A model generated the notes under the pieces. That model saw only the letters and a list, made by a program, of their open reading frames with translations. It searched no databases and had not been told where the DNA came from. Made by a program: the position numbers and the translations under genes. From contig CAZVXL010000005.1 in assembly GCA_964631595.1 (NCBI GenBank), positions 1 through 64,000 of the forward strand: a stretch of DNA of 64,000 nt, in the 5' to 3' direction. Shown one piece after another: positions 18,153-26,898 of the stretch. This stretch comes from UMGS1312 sp964631595 (GTDB taxonomy: Bacteria > Bacillota > Clostridia > Oscillospirales > CAG-272). Each line of letters starts with the position of its first letter. The first letter of the stretch is position 1.

Positions 18153-18172
18153 TAGATAACGCAAATAAATTA

Positions 18173-18208
18173 CCGAGGGGGTGCTTTTGAGTAAAAGCAC
18201 CCCCTCGG
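18173..18208 (+). terminator. Long GC-rich terminator-like hairpin after the EF-G-like gene
   Basis: A perfect 16-bp stem (CCGAGGGGGTGCTTTT / AAAAGCACCCCCTCGG) with a GAGT loop. The tract after it is C-rich, then AAAACTTTTCAAAAAAGG. A stem of the same style occurs at 53971-54002. Confidence 0.7.
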
Positions 18209-18376
18209 ACTCCCCCGCAAAACTTTTCAAAAAAGGACAGGGTGACGTGTGTCTCGGGCGGCGGCGCGTTCCAGTATCCGACGTGAAACGCGGGCGGAAC
18301 AACACAGCAAGCTTTTATACCCCGACAAGCTTTCCGTAGGCGGTCTTACTCTGTTTGCCCTTTTTTTAATTTTTTT

Positions 18377-18422
18377 GGGGGGGGGGGGGGGGGTGGGGAT
18401 ACTACACACCACCCCCCCCCCC
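18377..18422. repeat. G17 / C11 homopolymer hairpin
   Basis: A run of 17 G (18377-18393), T, GGGG, a short loop, then CCA and a run of 11 C. Fourteen base pairs can form between 18383-18396 and 18409-18422 with a 12-base loop. Two long T tracts precede it (18360-18376). It lies in the 290-base gap between the converging EF-G-like and dus genes and may end transcription. Confidence 0.8.
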
Positions 18423-18442
18423 GCTTTATATATATTATTACC

Positions 18443-19435
18443 TCACCGTGTCAGGCAGTTTTCGATATCCGAGAAAGAGGATGCGCGGCAAAGCTTTTCG
18501 CGCATAGCGGCGGCGCCCGATATACCTCTGATGAAATGTCCGGCTCTGCCTCTGCACATCGGCACGCCGCGGCTCTCGCCGTATCTTTCGCAGACTGCCG
18601 CGCAGAGGCGGAGCGCGGTATCAAGGCGTGTACGAATATCCGGCTCGGGGAGGAGCTCACCCTCGGAGGCGGCAATGATCCTTTCGAACAGCCACGGATC
18701 TCCGAGAGCCGCTCTGCCGATCATGATGCCGTCGCAGCCGGTCTCACGGAGCATACGCTCCGCATCCTCTGCGGATGTGATATCTCCGTTTCCTATAACG
18801 GGAATATCGGCGGGCAGAGCATCTCTCACCGCCGCAATTACCGAATTATCCGAGGACGGGGCATACATCTGCTCTCTTGTGCGGCCGTGAACGAATACCG
18901 CCGCCGCGCCGCCGCTGACTGCGGCAAGGGCGACCTCCACCGCATTTTTGCGCTCTGCGGAGAAGCCCGCGCGAAGCTTTACCGTTATCGGGATATCTCC
19001 GGCATTTTCGCGCGCCGCGGCGACAATGTCCCGACACAGGGACGGAGTCTGCATGAGCGCGGAGCCGTCTCCCGAGGAGACTATCTTTTTTACGGGACAG
19101 CCCATGTTTATGTCGATCGCGGCAGGAGAAAGACTGCCGCTTTCCGATAACGGATATATTCCGGACAGCAGCCTTCTCACAGCCTCACCGATAGACTCCG
19201 GCTCATGCCCGAATATTTGGAGCGCCGTGCGGTCATCGGAGATGGCGGCAAGCTCACCGGTCTTTTTGTCACCGAAGCACACCGCCTTCGCGGAGATCAT
19301 CTCCGTTACGGTGTATTCCGCGCCTCTCTCGCGGCAAATATCTCTGAAGGAGATATCGGTGAAGCCCGCCATGGGCGCAAGAAAAAGCCCGTGGGGTATT
19401 ACAGCCTTGCCGATCGTTACTTTACCCAGCTTCAC
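18443..19435 (-). CDS. dusB: tRNA-dihydrouridine synthase
   Basis: A 330-residue Dus flavoenzyme that reduces uridine to dihydrouridine in tRNA. Motifs: LAPMAGFTDISFRDICRERGA at the N-terminus (FMN site), DINMGCPVKKIVSSGDGSALM with the catalytic cysteine, TVKLRAGF, VHGRTREQMY and the glycine-rich NGDITSAEDAERML...GCDGIMIGRAALGDPWLF. Start chosen at GTG 19435: it follows AGGTGA, which overlaps the stop of the cysteine desulfurase gene; the frame itself is open further upstream. The two genes are five bases apart, so they are surely co-transcribed. DusB subgroup is assigned by general resemblance. Confidence 0.92.
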   Translation of the reverse strand: MKLGKVTIGKAVIPHGLFLAPMAGFTDISFRDICRERGAEYTVTEMISAKAVCFGDKKTGELAAISDDRTALQIFGHEPESIGEAVRRLLSGIYPLSESGSLSPAAIDINMGCPVKKIVSSGDGSALMQTPSLCRDIVAAARENAGDIPITVKLRAGFSAERKNAVEVALAAVSGGAAAVFVHGRTREQMYAPSSDNSVIAAVRDALPADIPVIGNGDITSAEDAERMLRETGCDGIMIGRAALGDPWLFERIIAASEGELLPEPDIRTRLDTALRLCAAVCERYGESRGVPMCRGRAGHFIRGISGAAAMREKLCRASSFSDIENCLTR

Positions 19436-19440
19436 CCGAA

Positions 19441-20601
19441 TCACCTCATGCCGGTGCGAAGTCCCTGCTTCTCCGCCATGACCCGAACAAGCAGTCCGCA
19501 AAGCTCGCGTATCTCGTCCTCCGTGTTGAGGTGGCACAGGCTGAGCCTTACGGTGGAGTCCGCTTCCGCCTCGGTCAGCCCGAAGCCGAGCAGTGCGGGG
19601 CTTGCCCCGTGCCCGTGGCTGGAGCAGGCGGAGCCTGCGGAGATGCAGAAGCCGTTTCTTGACAGCTCATTTACGGCAGTTTCGCTCTTTATTTTCGGCA
19701 CGGTCACGCTGAGTATTCCCGAGATCGCCTTGTCGGGCAGATTCATCACAAGCCCCGTGCCGCGAAGCTCCTCCTCAAGGAAAGCTCTCAGCTCCGCCGT
19801 GCGGCGCTCCCGCTCCGCAAAGGATTCCATAGCCTCGGTCACGGCTTCACCGAAGGCGACGATGCCCGCCACATTTTCGGTGCCCGAGCGGTATGCGCTC
19901 TCCTGACCGCCGCCGAGCGCTCTCGGAGAGATCTGCTTCGATCTGACCGATGCCTTGTCGATGTAGAGCGCGCCCGCGCCCTTTATTCCGCCTATCTTGT
20001 GCGCGCTGACGGACACGGCGTTCACGCCGAGCCGCTCCGGTGTGAAGCGGAGCTTCATGAAGCCCTGCACCGCATCGGTATGTATGAATGATGACGGCGA
20101 TTTGGCGCGCACCGCCTTGACCGCGGCGGGAATATCGTAAACGGCACCGGTCTCGTTGTTCACCAGCATGAACGATGCGATGGCGATCTCCCCGTCTATG
20201 CGCTCTATTGCTTCAATGTCAAGTCTGCCGCCGCGCGTGGGAATACGAACGACCTCAAAGCCGTCCGCCTCAAGATAAAGGGCGCACTGCTCTATCGAGG
20301 CGTGCTCCCCCTCGCTTATAAGTATCTTGCCCCTGCGCTTTTTGGCATATGCGGCGCCGAGAAGCGCAAGATTGTTTGCCTCCGTGCCGCCCGAGGTGAA
20401 CACAAGACTGCCCTCCGGTGCACGTCCGAAGCCGAGGCCGCGAAGCACCGAGCGCCTCGCGCCGTCGACAAGCTCCTCTGCGGCACGCCCAAAGCCGTGA
20501 ACGGAGGAGGGGTTTCCCCACTCCTCCGTAAGAGCTATGTTTACTGCTTTAACCGCACGCTCCGTAGGCATCGAGGTGGCGGTCCAATCGAAATAATGCA
20601 C
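19441..20601 (-). CDS. Cysteine desulfurase (NifS/IscS family)
   Basis: A 386-residue PLP enzyme that takes sulfur from cysteine for Fe-S clusters or tRNA thiolation. The PLP lysine is Lys202 in SVSAHKIGG. The persulfide-forming cysteine is Cys326 in SAGSACSSHG, in a short class-I-like loop. FTSGGTEANNLAL and HTDAVQ are the other family marks. It lies between a lipoprotein gene (10 bases upstream) and dusB; no IscU or ThiI partner is in the window, so its sulfur acceptor is unknown. A tRNA-modification role would fit with dusB next door, but that is inference. Confidence 0.92.
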   Translation of the reverse strand: MHYFDWTATSMPTERAVKAVNIALTEEWGNPSSVHGFGRAAEELVDGARRSVLRGLGFGRAPEGSLVFTSGGTEANNLALLGAAYAKKRRGKILISEGEHASIEQCALYLEADGFEVVRIPTRGGRLDIEAIERIDGEIAIASFMLVNNETGAVYDIPAAVKAVRAKSPSSFIHTDAVQGFMKLRFTPERLGVNAVSVSAHKIGGIKGAGALYIDKASVRSKQISPRALGGGQESAYRSGTENVAGIVAFGEAVTEAMESFAERERRTAELRAFLEEELRGTGLVMNLPDKAISGILSVTVPKIKSETAVNELSRNGFCISAGSACSSHGHGASPALLGFGLTEAEADSTVRLSLCHLNTEDEIRELCGLLVRVMAEKQGLRTGMR

Positions 20602-20611
20602 TGTATTCTCC

Positions 20612-21133
20612 TTAACGGAATTTGAAGTTTTCGATCACGGAGGCAAGCGTCTCCGTGTGATTTTCATAAAGCTCCGGCGTCGAGGTGAAGGTCACCATGT
20701 ATATCCTTGAGTGATATGCCGCCGCCGTGATCTCAAAGCGGTAGACATTCTCCCCGAGCTTTCCCGTGAGCGTGAAGGTCTTTCCCTTAACGCCGTCGAG
20801 CACGGCATCGGTGACAGAGACCACCTCGGTTTCGCTGTAGACCGACTCAAAATCTGGCAGGTAGGATGCCCACCAATCGTCAACGGTGCTGTCTGCGTGC
20901 TCCAGCTCACCTGCCATTACCGATACTGAGGACGGATCGGTGGGTGAGCAGTATGCGGCAACGGTACCGTCGGACAGGGAGACTGTCCACGTGCTCGGCA
21001 CAACGAAATCGAAATCACAGGCGTCGTTTGATGCAAGCTTAAAGCCTGCGGGAACATCCGACTGCTCGGAGCAGCCGAACAGAAGAAGGACGGCAAGCGC
21101 CGCGCAAAATATTGACATAGTAGCTTTCTTCAT
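20612..21133 (-). CDS. Small lipoprotein, PsbP-like fold suspected
   Basis: A 173-residue lipoprotein. Start 21133 has GGAG seven bases upstream and gives a clean signal (MSIFCAALAVLLLFGC) with the lipobox cysteine; upstream in-frame codons lack this. The mature part (DACDFDFVVPSTWTVSLSDGTVAAYCSPTDPSSVSVMAGE...) has the 'F-x-V-P-x-x-W' opening and alternating strands of PsbP/Mog1-like small domains found in many Firmicutes lipoproteins. No function is known. It is the first gene of a three-gene unit with cysteine desulfurase and dusB. Confidence 0.72.
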   Translation of the reverse strand: MKKATMSIFCAALAVLLLFGCSEQSDVPAGFKLASNDACDFDFVVPSTWTVSLSDGTVAAYCSPTDPSSVSVMAGELEHADSTVDDWWASYLPDFESVYSETEVVSVTDAVLDGVKGKTFTLTGKLGENVYRFEITAAAYHSRIYMVTFTSTPELYENHTETLASVIENFKFR

Positions 21134-21203
21134 AAAAATCTCCATACCGCAGAGCGGCTCAAAATACTTTAGACGGCGCACCGACGTGAACGCACCTCTT
21201 ATA

Positions 21204-21232
21204 ATGATAGCACATCATACACGGGCGTTCAA
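21204..21232 (-). promoter_or_regulatory. Candidate promoter of the lipoprotein-desulfurase-dus unit
   Basis: On the minus strand TTGAAC, 17 bases, TATCAT, about 70 bases upstream of the lipoprotein start. Confidence 0.6.
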
Positions 21233-21258
21233 GACTTATTTGTAAACAAAGGGAGCTG

Positions 21259-22047
21259 CTACAGTCCCAAAAGTCTCTTGGCGTTTTCGGAGAGGATCAG
21301 TCTTTTCTCCTCGTCGGTGAGGAGCGTATCGTCTCTGACACCGCCGACATACATCGCGGGATTGCAGGTGGGGTAATCCGAGCCGAACAGGAATCTCTCC
21401 GCTCCGAACTCGTCCACCGCGTGGCGAAGCATACCGTGGCGGAATATTCCGTAGCCGGAGGTGTCGAGGTAGTAGTTCTCGCACTCGCGCATACGGTCAA
21501 GATGGCGAATGAAGGTGCCGTATTCTCCGGGGTGAGCCGCAACGATCGTCAGCTTCGGATTGCGACGGACGAAATCGTCTGTATCGCCGTCCTCCATGGG
21601 ATGTATGCTCACCACCATGCCGAGCATTCTCGCGACGTCCGCTATCTCGTCGATCTCCTTTGTCGCGTACCTCTCCCAGCAGTCGTAGTACGGTACAAGC
21701 TCACCGATGAGGCGTACTCCCTTCCCGTGCATACGCTCCAGCTCATCGCAGGATTCCTTTACGCTGTCCGGATGAACGTGGATGCCGGGGATATAGAAGT
21801 CTCCGTAGGTATCTCTCAGAGATATGGCGATATCGTTGTTCATACGCATGATATCGGTGTTTGACATATCGGGATCGCGCGTGCCGAGCCTGCGCAGGAC
21901 GGAGCCGCATATCCTGCTGACTCCGAGCTGTGCGAAAAGCTCACGTGTGCCCTCCACCGACATATTGCAGTGCTCGGTGTGAGAGCAGATGTTGCTGTAG
22001 TCGTCAAGGAACGGGTGGGTGTGAAAGTCTATGATCTCAAAGCTCAT
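21259..22047 (-). CDS. Amidohydrolase family protein (Amidohydro_2 type)
   Basis: A 262-residue metal-dependent hydrolase with a TIM-barrel fold. Metal ligands are visible: the HxH pair in IIDFHTHPF at the N-terminus, a histidine in VVSIHPMEDGD, one in IVAAHPGE, and the catalytic aspartate in LFGSDYPTCNP. This layout is that of the 2-amino-3-carboxymuconate-semialdehyde decarboxylase / amidohydrolase-2 group; the substrate is unknown. It follows the second DUF4838 gene by 53 bases, and AAGGAG precedes its start, so it is probably the last gene of that operon. Confidence 0.82.
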   Translation of the reverse strand: MSFEIIDFHTHPFLDDYSNICSHTEHCNMSVEGTRELFAQLGVSRICGSVLRRLGTRDPDMSNTDIMRMNNDIAISLRDTYGDFYIPGIHVHPDSVKESCDELERMHGKGVRLIGELVPYYDCWERYATKEIDEIADVARMLGMVVSIHPMEDGDTDDFVRRNPKLTIVAAHPGEYGTFIRHLDRMRECENYYLDTSGYGIFRHGMLRHAVDEFGAERFLFGSDYPTCNPAMYVGGVRDDTLLTDEEKRLILSENAKRLLGL

Positions 22048-22100
22048 GTCCGATCTCCTTATATAAGCTGTGCTTTTGCGCGGCGCGACCGCTTACGCGG

Positions 22101-24278
22101 TCACCACCATTTTTCCACGTAGCGCCAATCGTCGAAGGGGCTTTTATCGAGATTGAGCGTATCGGGCACGTATCCGAGCTGGTTCAGCAGACCGTCGTAT
22201 ACGGGAATGTGGTATTTCTTGAAGATGTTGTACGCCTCCGTGTATCGCTCCGCGATCACGGCGCGCTCCTCGGCGGTACCGTTCACGTATCTGTCCTCGT
22301 AGGTGATACCGACACAGATATAAAGCATACCTGCCTTACAGCGCTCGACAAGCTCCTCTATCACGCTTGTGTCGGCTGCCTTTTTCGCTTCCTCGAACAG
22401 GTCGCAGAAGTAATCGAATGCCACCGCCATAGAGATGTTATCTACCTTGTCGACCGAGCGGGCGAAGAAGCTTGTCCAGCAGCCGGTGCGGTCTGCCGCC
22501 TCCTCACAGTACATCAGATACTCGTAGATATAGCTGCCCGCATCTCCGTAGATGATGTCGAGCCACTCTCTGATGAGCCCGAGCATCTCCTCCTCGGTGT
22601 AATCGCAATTCCACATGAATTTCGAGCAGAGGTACGCGCCGAGCTGATCGTTCGTTACGCCCGTGTTGGAGTTGTCCGCGCATATAAAGAAGTGACCGAT
22701 CTTGTACTGAGAGAAATACTTCATATCATCGAGAAATACGGTGTAGAACGGTGAGTGGAAGGCGTTGGCGTAGGTCGTAAAGGGATAGTACCAGACGACT
22801 GTCTGGTAGGGGGCAACGTACATCATCCAGTCTTCGAATTTTTCGCGGAATACCGTATTGCGGGGACAGTCGGGATCATCGAAGGTGTGATTCTGACAGC
22901 TACCCACGTATACGCAGAACGAAACTACGATATCCTTATTCGGCTTTGTGAGCTTCGGCAGAGTTTCAAGTCCCGCGTATGCGAGAATGTTTACCTTGAT
23001 GCCGTCGTAGACGGAGTTCAGCTTCTCGGCAAGTCTGTTCGCCATGCGAAGCACGGGGCCGCACAGCGATACCTCCTCACCTACAACCTGAAGACAGGTC
23101 TCACAGGAGCAGAAGGAATCGGCGAAGTCGTCCCACTGGCTTATGTCGATCGGAGGGCACTCTCCCTCTGGATAGCGTTCCAGACGGGAGGCTGTCTCTC
23201 TGAGCGCCCAGCTCTCCACCGCCTCGTATATATCCTCACTCGTATAGCACGGCTGTTTGCCGGATTTGTCGTGACCCAAATACAGATTTTCGTATTCTCC
23301 CGAGAAAATAGCGTGGTGATTTACCGCCATTCCGTGGCACATTCTGTCAAGGAGCCCGTAGCCGCCGAGAGCGTAGTTGTTGTTTACCGAATAGCTGTCG
23401 AAATTCCTCAGCTCACCCGTTACGGAATCACGTCCGCATATCGCGGGCGATTCGGTGCGGTTTATGTCGGGGGTGAGATCGACGTGCTCACTCTCGTAAA
23501 GGTATTCCTCGGTGCCGGTCACAACGGAGAAAAAGCCCTTCTTGCCGTATTCTCCCGAGCCGGTGAAGCGCCAGCCGAGATCGTAAAGAAGTCCGTACAC
23601 GCCGAACAGACATCCGCGGTAACGGCCGCCGTATATCGTGAGGTTTCCGTCGCCGCCGACGGATACCTCAAACGCCTCGTCACCGAGACGGGGGTAATCC
23701 ACGGTCAGCTTTATGAAGTGGGCGGGCTTGTCTGCCGCTGCCTCGTATTCGGACTCGGTAAATTCGGAAAGAGTCGCTCCGCAGGTCTTGTAAACGTACT
23801 TTACAAGCTCCGAGGAAGCGAATACGTGACATTCGTCGGCACTGTCATCGCGCACGACAGCGTATTCGGAGATGTCGTTTCCGGCAACGGTCAGCTTCTT
23901 TACGCGGAAGCCCTCGTTGTAGGTCTTTTTGAAATCGTCGCTGTTTCCGTGCTTGACAAATTCACGCACCGCTCTGTCAAGTCCGACCTCGGTCTTTCCG
24001 AGGAGGAGCACACTGCCTCTGTCTGCACGGATGAGGTATCCGTCATCTGCAAAGTCGGTCATATCGATGCCGTATTCCCCTGCATCCGCTTCGGTGCCGA
24101 GAACGAATTTCGCATCGGGAAAGGCGTCGATCCTCTCCTCGAGGAAGTCCGCCGCCGCAGACGAGGTGGCAGATGCCTTTATTGCCGAGCCGGAGCTGTC
24201 GATGTCGCCTGCGGCGCAGGAGGGCAGGAGCATTACGGCTGCCAAAAGCAGCGCCGCCGCTTTTTTGGGGTTTTTCAT
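22101..24278 (-). CDS. DUF4838 lipoprotein, second copy
   Basis: A 725-residue lipoprotein (signal ending LLPSC). The DUF4838 family is often seen beside glycoside hydrolases and carries an alpha-glucuronidase-like fold; its activity is unproven. Visible parts: residues about 50-120, a GH67 N-terminal-like beta/alpha domain; 140-270, a strand-rich domain with GNLTIYGGRYRGCLFGVYGLLYDLGWRFTG; 300-560, the catalytic-like barrel with the SQWDDFADSFCSCETC cysteine cluster. It is the same length as its neighbour at 24363-26540 and largely alike over the whole length, so the pair is a tandem duplication. It probably acts at the cell surface on acidic glycans (inference). Confidence 0.85.
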   Translation of the reverse strand: MKNPKKAAALLLAAVMLLPSCAAGDIDSSGSAIKASATSSAAADFLEERIDAFPDAKFVLGTEADAGEYGIDMTDFADDGYLIRADRGSVLLLGKTEVGLDRAVREFVKHGNSDDFKKTYNEGFRVKKLTVAGNDISEYAVVRDDSADECHVFASSELVKYVYKTCGATLSEFTESEYEAAADKPAHFIKLTVDYPRLGDEAFEVSVGGDGNLTIYGGRYRGCLFGVYGLLYDLGWRFTGSGEYGKKGFFSVVTGTEEYLYESEHVDLTPDINRTESPAICGRDSVTGELRNFDSYSVNNNYALGGYGLLDRMCHGMAVNHHAIFSGEYENLYLGHDKSGKQPCYTSEDIYEAVESWALRETASRLERYPEGECPPIDISQWDDFADSFCSCETCLQVVGEEVSLCGPVLRMANRLAEKLNSVYDGIKVNILAYAGLETLPKLTKPNKDIVVSFCVYVGSCQNHTFDDPDCPRNTVFREKFEDWMMYVAPYQTVVWYYPFTTYANAFHSPFYTVFLDDMKYFSQYKIGHFFICADNSNTGVTNDQLGAYLCSKFMWNCDYTEEEMLGLIREWLDIIYGDAGSYIYEYLMYCEEAADRTGCWTSFFARSVDKVDNISMAVAFDYFCDLFEEAKKAADTSVIEELVERCKAGMLYICVGITYEDRYVNGTAEERAVIAERYTEAYNIFKKYHIPVYDGLLNQLGYVPDTLNLDKSPFDDWRYVEKWW

Positions 24279-24317
24279 GGTGAGACCTCCGTGAATTGTA
24301 TGAAAATATATGTTTCT

Positions 24318-24350
24318 CGGCTGTCGGAGGTCTATCCTTGCCGACAGCCG
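24318..24350 (-). terminator. Hairpin between the DUF4838 twins
   Basis: A perfect 10-bp stem CGGCTGTCGG / CCGACAGCCG with a 13-base loop lies in the 84-base gap between the two copies. AT-rich sequence follows it on the minus strand. It may partly terminate or protect the upstream message. Confidence 0.6.
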
Positions 24351-24362
24351 AAAATTACTCGT

Positions 24363-26540
24363 TTACCACTTGTTCTTCCAGATGCGCCAATCGTCGAAGG
24401 GACTTTTCTCAAGATTCAGCGTGTCGGGCACGTAGCCCTTGCTGAGCAGATCGTCAAATACGGGGATATTGTATTTCTTGAAGATGTTGTACGCCTCCGT
24501 GTACCGCTCCGCGATCACGGCGCGCTCCTCGTCGGTGCCGTTCACGTATCTGTCCTCGTAGGTGATGCCGACGCAGATGTAGAGCATACCCGCCTTACAG
24601 CGTTCCACAAGCTCCTCTATCACGCTTGTGTCGGCTACCCTTTTCGCTTCCTCGAACAGGTCGCAGAAGTAGTCGAATGCCGCCGCCATCGAGATGTTGT
24701 CCACCTTGTAGGTAGAGCAGGTCTGGAAGCTCGTCCAGCAGCCGGTGCGGTCTGCCGCTTTCTCACAGTACATCAGATAATCGTAGATGTAGCTGCCGGC
24801 ATCTCCGTAAATGATGTCGAGCCACTCTCTTATGAGCTCGAGCATCTCCTCCTCGGTGTAGTCGCAATTCCAAGAGAATTTCGAGCAGAGGTATGCGGCA
24901 AGCTGATCGTTCGTCACGCCCGAGTTACAGTAATTCGCGCAGGTGTACAGAAGTCCGATATCGAACCTTGACAGGTACTTCATATCGTCGAGGATAACGG
25001 TGTAGAAGGGTGAGTGGAAGGCGTTGGCATATGCCGTGAAGGGGTAGTACCATACCACCGTCTGGAAGGGCGTCATGACCTCCATCCACTCCTCGAATTT
25101 CTCACGGAACATCGTATTTCCGGGGCAGTCCGGGTCATCGAGCGGGTGATTTTGACAGCTTCCCACGTAGAAGCAGAAGGATACAACGATGTGCTCATTC
25201 GGCTTTGTGAGCTTCGGCAGAGTTTCAAGCCCCGCGTATGCGAGAATGTTTACCTTGATGTCGTCGTCGTAGACGGAGTTCAGCTTTTCGGCAAGTCTGT
25301 TCGCCATGCGAAGCACGGGGCCGCACAGCGATGCTTCCTCATTCACCGTCTGAAGGCAGGTCTCACAGGTGCAGAAGGAATCCTCGAACGCATCCCACTG
25401 GCTTATGTCGATCGGAGGGCACTCCCCCTCGGGATAGCGATTCAGGCGTGAGGCTGTTTCTCTGAGCGCCCAGCTCTCCACCGCCTCGTATATCTCCTCG
25501 TTTGTATAGCACGGCTGTTTTCCCGTGACATCAAGTCCGTCATAGAGATCGGCGTACTCTCCCGAGAAGATGGCGCTGTGGTTGCCCTGCATACCGTGGC
25601 ACAGTCCGTCGAGGATATCGTAGCCGCCGAGGGTGTAGTTGTTGTTCGTCGCATAGTTGTCGAAGTTTCTGATCTCTCCCGTCGTGGTATAGCGTCCGCA
25701 TATCGCGGGAGATTCGGTGCGGTTTATGTCGGAGGTGAGATCGACGTGCTCGCTCTCGTAGAGGTATTCCTCGGTGCGGGTGACGTAGGAGAAATACCCG
25801 TTCTTTCCGCGACCGCCGGAGCCGGTAAAGCGCCAGCCGATATCGTGGAGAAGTCCGTACACGCCGTACATACAGCCGCGGTAGCGGCCGCCGTAAATCG
25901 TGATGTTTCCGTCATCGTCGAGAGATATCTCAAACGCCTCGTCACCGAGACGGGGGTAATCAACGGTCAGCCTTATGAAGTGGGCGGGCTTTTTCGTCGC
26001 CGCCTCGTATTCCGATGCGGTGTACTGGGAAAGGATCGCTCCGCAGGTCTTGGAGGCGTATTTCGCAAGCTCCGAGAGGGCGAAGATCTGGCAATCGTCG
26101 GCAACGTCGTCGCGCACGATAGCGTATTCGGAGATATCGTTTCCGGCAACGGTCAGCTTCTTTACGCGGTAGCCCTCGTTGTAGGTCTTCAGATAGCTGT
26201 CGCTGTTTCCGTGCTTGACAAATTCGCGCACCGCTCTGTCAAGTCCCGTGCTCGTCTTTCCGAAGATGAGGATCTCACCGTTATCCGCGCGGATGAGGTA
26301 TCCGTCGCTTGAGAAGTCGGTCATGTCGATGCCGTAGTCCTTTGCATCGGTCTCGGTGCCGAGGACAAACTCCGCATCGGGGAAGGCGTCGATCCTCTCC
26401 TCGAGAAAGTCCGCCGCCGCAGACGAGGTGGCAGATGCCTTTATCGTCGTGCCTCCGCCGCCGAAATCGCCCGTGGCGCAGGAGGGCAGGAGCATTACCG
26501 ATGCCAAAAGCAGCGCCGCCGCTTTTTTGAGATTTTTCAT
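24363..26540 (-). CDS. DUF4838 lipoprotein, first copy
   Basis: A 725-residue lipoprotein (signal ending LLPSC) paralogous to the next gene. The same blocks occur in the same order: TSSAAADFLEERIDAFPDA at the mature N-terminus, DRAVREFVKHGNSDS, the FRLTVDYPRLGDEAFE-like strand block, GRYRGCMYGVYGLLHDIGWRFTG, and SQWDAFEDSFCTCETC. Differences are scattered, with a one-codon insertion (YDDDIK versus YDGIK) balanced elsewhere. It is the promoter-proximal copy. Two paralogues of equal length suggest either dosage or slightly different glycan targets. The family's catalytic residues are not established, so I assign no reaction. Confidence 0.85.
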   Translation of the reverse strand: MKNLKKAAALLLASVMLLPSCATGDFGGGGTTIKASATSSAAADFLEERIDAFPDAEFVLGTETDAKDYGIDMTDFSSDGYLIRADNGEILIFGKTSTGLDRAVREFVKHGNSDSYLKTYNEGYRVKKLTVAGNDISEYAIVRDDVADDCQIFALSELAKYASKTCGAILSQYTASEYEAATKKPAHFIRLTVDYPRLGDEAFEISLDDDGNITIYGGRYRGCMYGVYGLLHDIGWRFTGSGGRGKNGYFSYVTRTEEYLYESEHVDLTSDINRTESPAICGRYTTTGEIRNFDNYATNNNYTLGGYDILDGLCHGMQGNHSAIFSGEYADLYDGLDVTGKQPCYTNEEIYEAVESWALRETASRLNRYPEGECPPIDISQWDAFEDSFCTCETCLQTVNEEASLCGPVLRMANRLAEKLNSVYDDDIKVNILAYAGLETLPKLTKPNEHIVVSFCFYVGSCQNHPLDDPDCPGNTMFREKFEEWMEVMTPFQTVVWYYPFTAYANAFHSPFYTVILDDMKYLSRFDIGLLYTCANYCNSGVTNDQLAAYLCSKFSWNCDYTEEEMLELIREWLDIIYGDAGSYIYDYLMYCEKAADRTGCWTSFQTCSTYKVDNISMAAAFDYFCDLFEEAKRVADTSVIEELVERCKAGMLYICVGITYEDRYVNGTDEERAVIAERYTEAYNIFKKYNIPVFDDLLSKGYVPDTLNLEKSPFDDWRIWKNKW

Positions 26541-26567
26541 GGTGAGACCTCCGTGGCTTTTTGTTTA

Positions 26568-26609
26568 ATATTACCATATTAATATAATAAAGTCAAGTAT
26601 TTCCGTCAA
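26568..26609 (-). promoter_or_regulatory. Overlapping promoters of the DUF4838 operon
   Basis: Two 17-base-spaced pairs overlap on the minus strand: TTGACG (26604-26609) with TATATT (26581-26586), and TTGACT (26591-26596) with TAATAT (26568-26573). Either could drive the operon. The rest of the gap up to 26782 shows nothing recognisable. Confidence 0.65.
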
Positions 26610-26782
26610 TATGACGTGGCTCGGAGGCAAAAAAATCGCGCGAAAACTGACGGGCGCGGGGAGATGAGGCGGTGTGTGAATATGCGGCCCGGAAGATGCG
26701 CGGCAACGAGGTATGAGATACGCGCGGAGGGCAGGATCTCCGAGTGCCGATATGCGCGAAACAGCCTCCCGAAAAGAGGGGG

Positions 26783-26811
26783 TTGACAAATCCGAACAAA
26801 TGTGCTATAAT
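26783..26811 (+). promoter_or_regulatory. Consensus promoter of the phage-particle cassette
   Basis: TTGACA, 17 bases, TATAAT: a perfect sigma-A promoter about 88 bases before the terminase small-subunit start. A degenerate LexA-like site (26793-26806, CGAAC-AAAT-GTGC) lies in its spacer and a perfect one covers the expected start site. Confidence 0.9.
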
Positions 26812-26817
26812 ACATCA

Positions 26818-26831
26818 CGAACAAAAGTTCG
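26818..26831. promoter_or_regulatory. LexA (SOS) operator at the cassette start site
   Basis: CGAAC-AAAA-GTTCG is a perfect match to the Gram-positive LexA/DinR box (GAAC-N4-GTTC with flanking C and G). It begins seven bases after the -10 hexamer, where LexA would block initiation until DNA damage. Confidence 0.85.
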
Positions 26832-26898
26832 TAACGAATGATGCGGTCACAAGCATGAAAACGAAAGGAAGTGGTGCGGTAATGTGAGGGGAGACCCG

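Noticed and set aside
22755..24971. Long plus-strand open frame (738 codons) over the DUF4838 genes
   Set aside because: It is antisense to two well-supported lipoprotein genes, spans their boundary, has no recognisable domain, and is explained by GC-rich codon positions.
26541..26780. Phage repressor, integrase or att site at the left edge of the cassette
   Set aside because: No open frame of suitable size and no direct repeat shared with the right edge (38464-38600) was found by eye.
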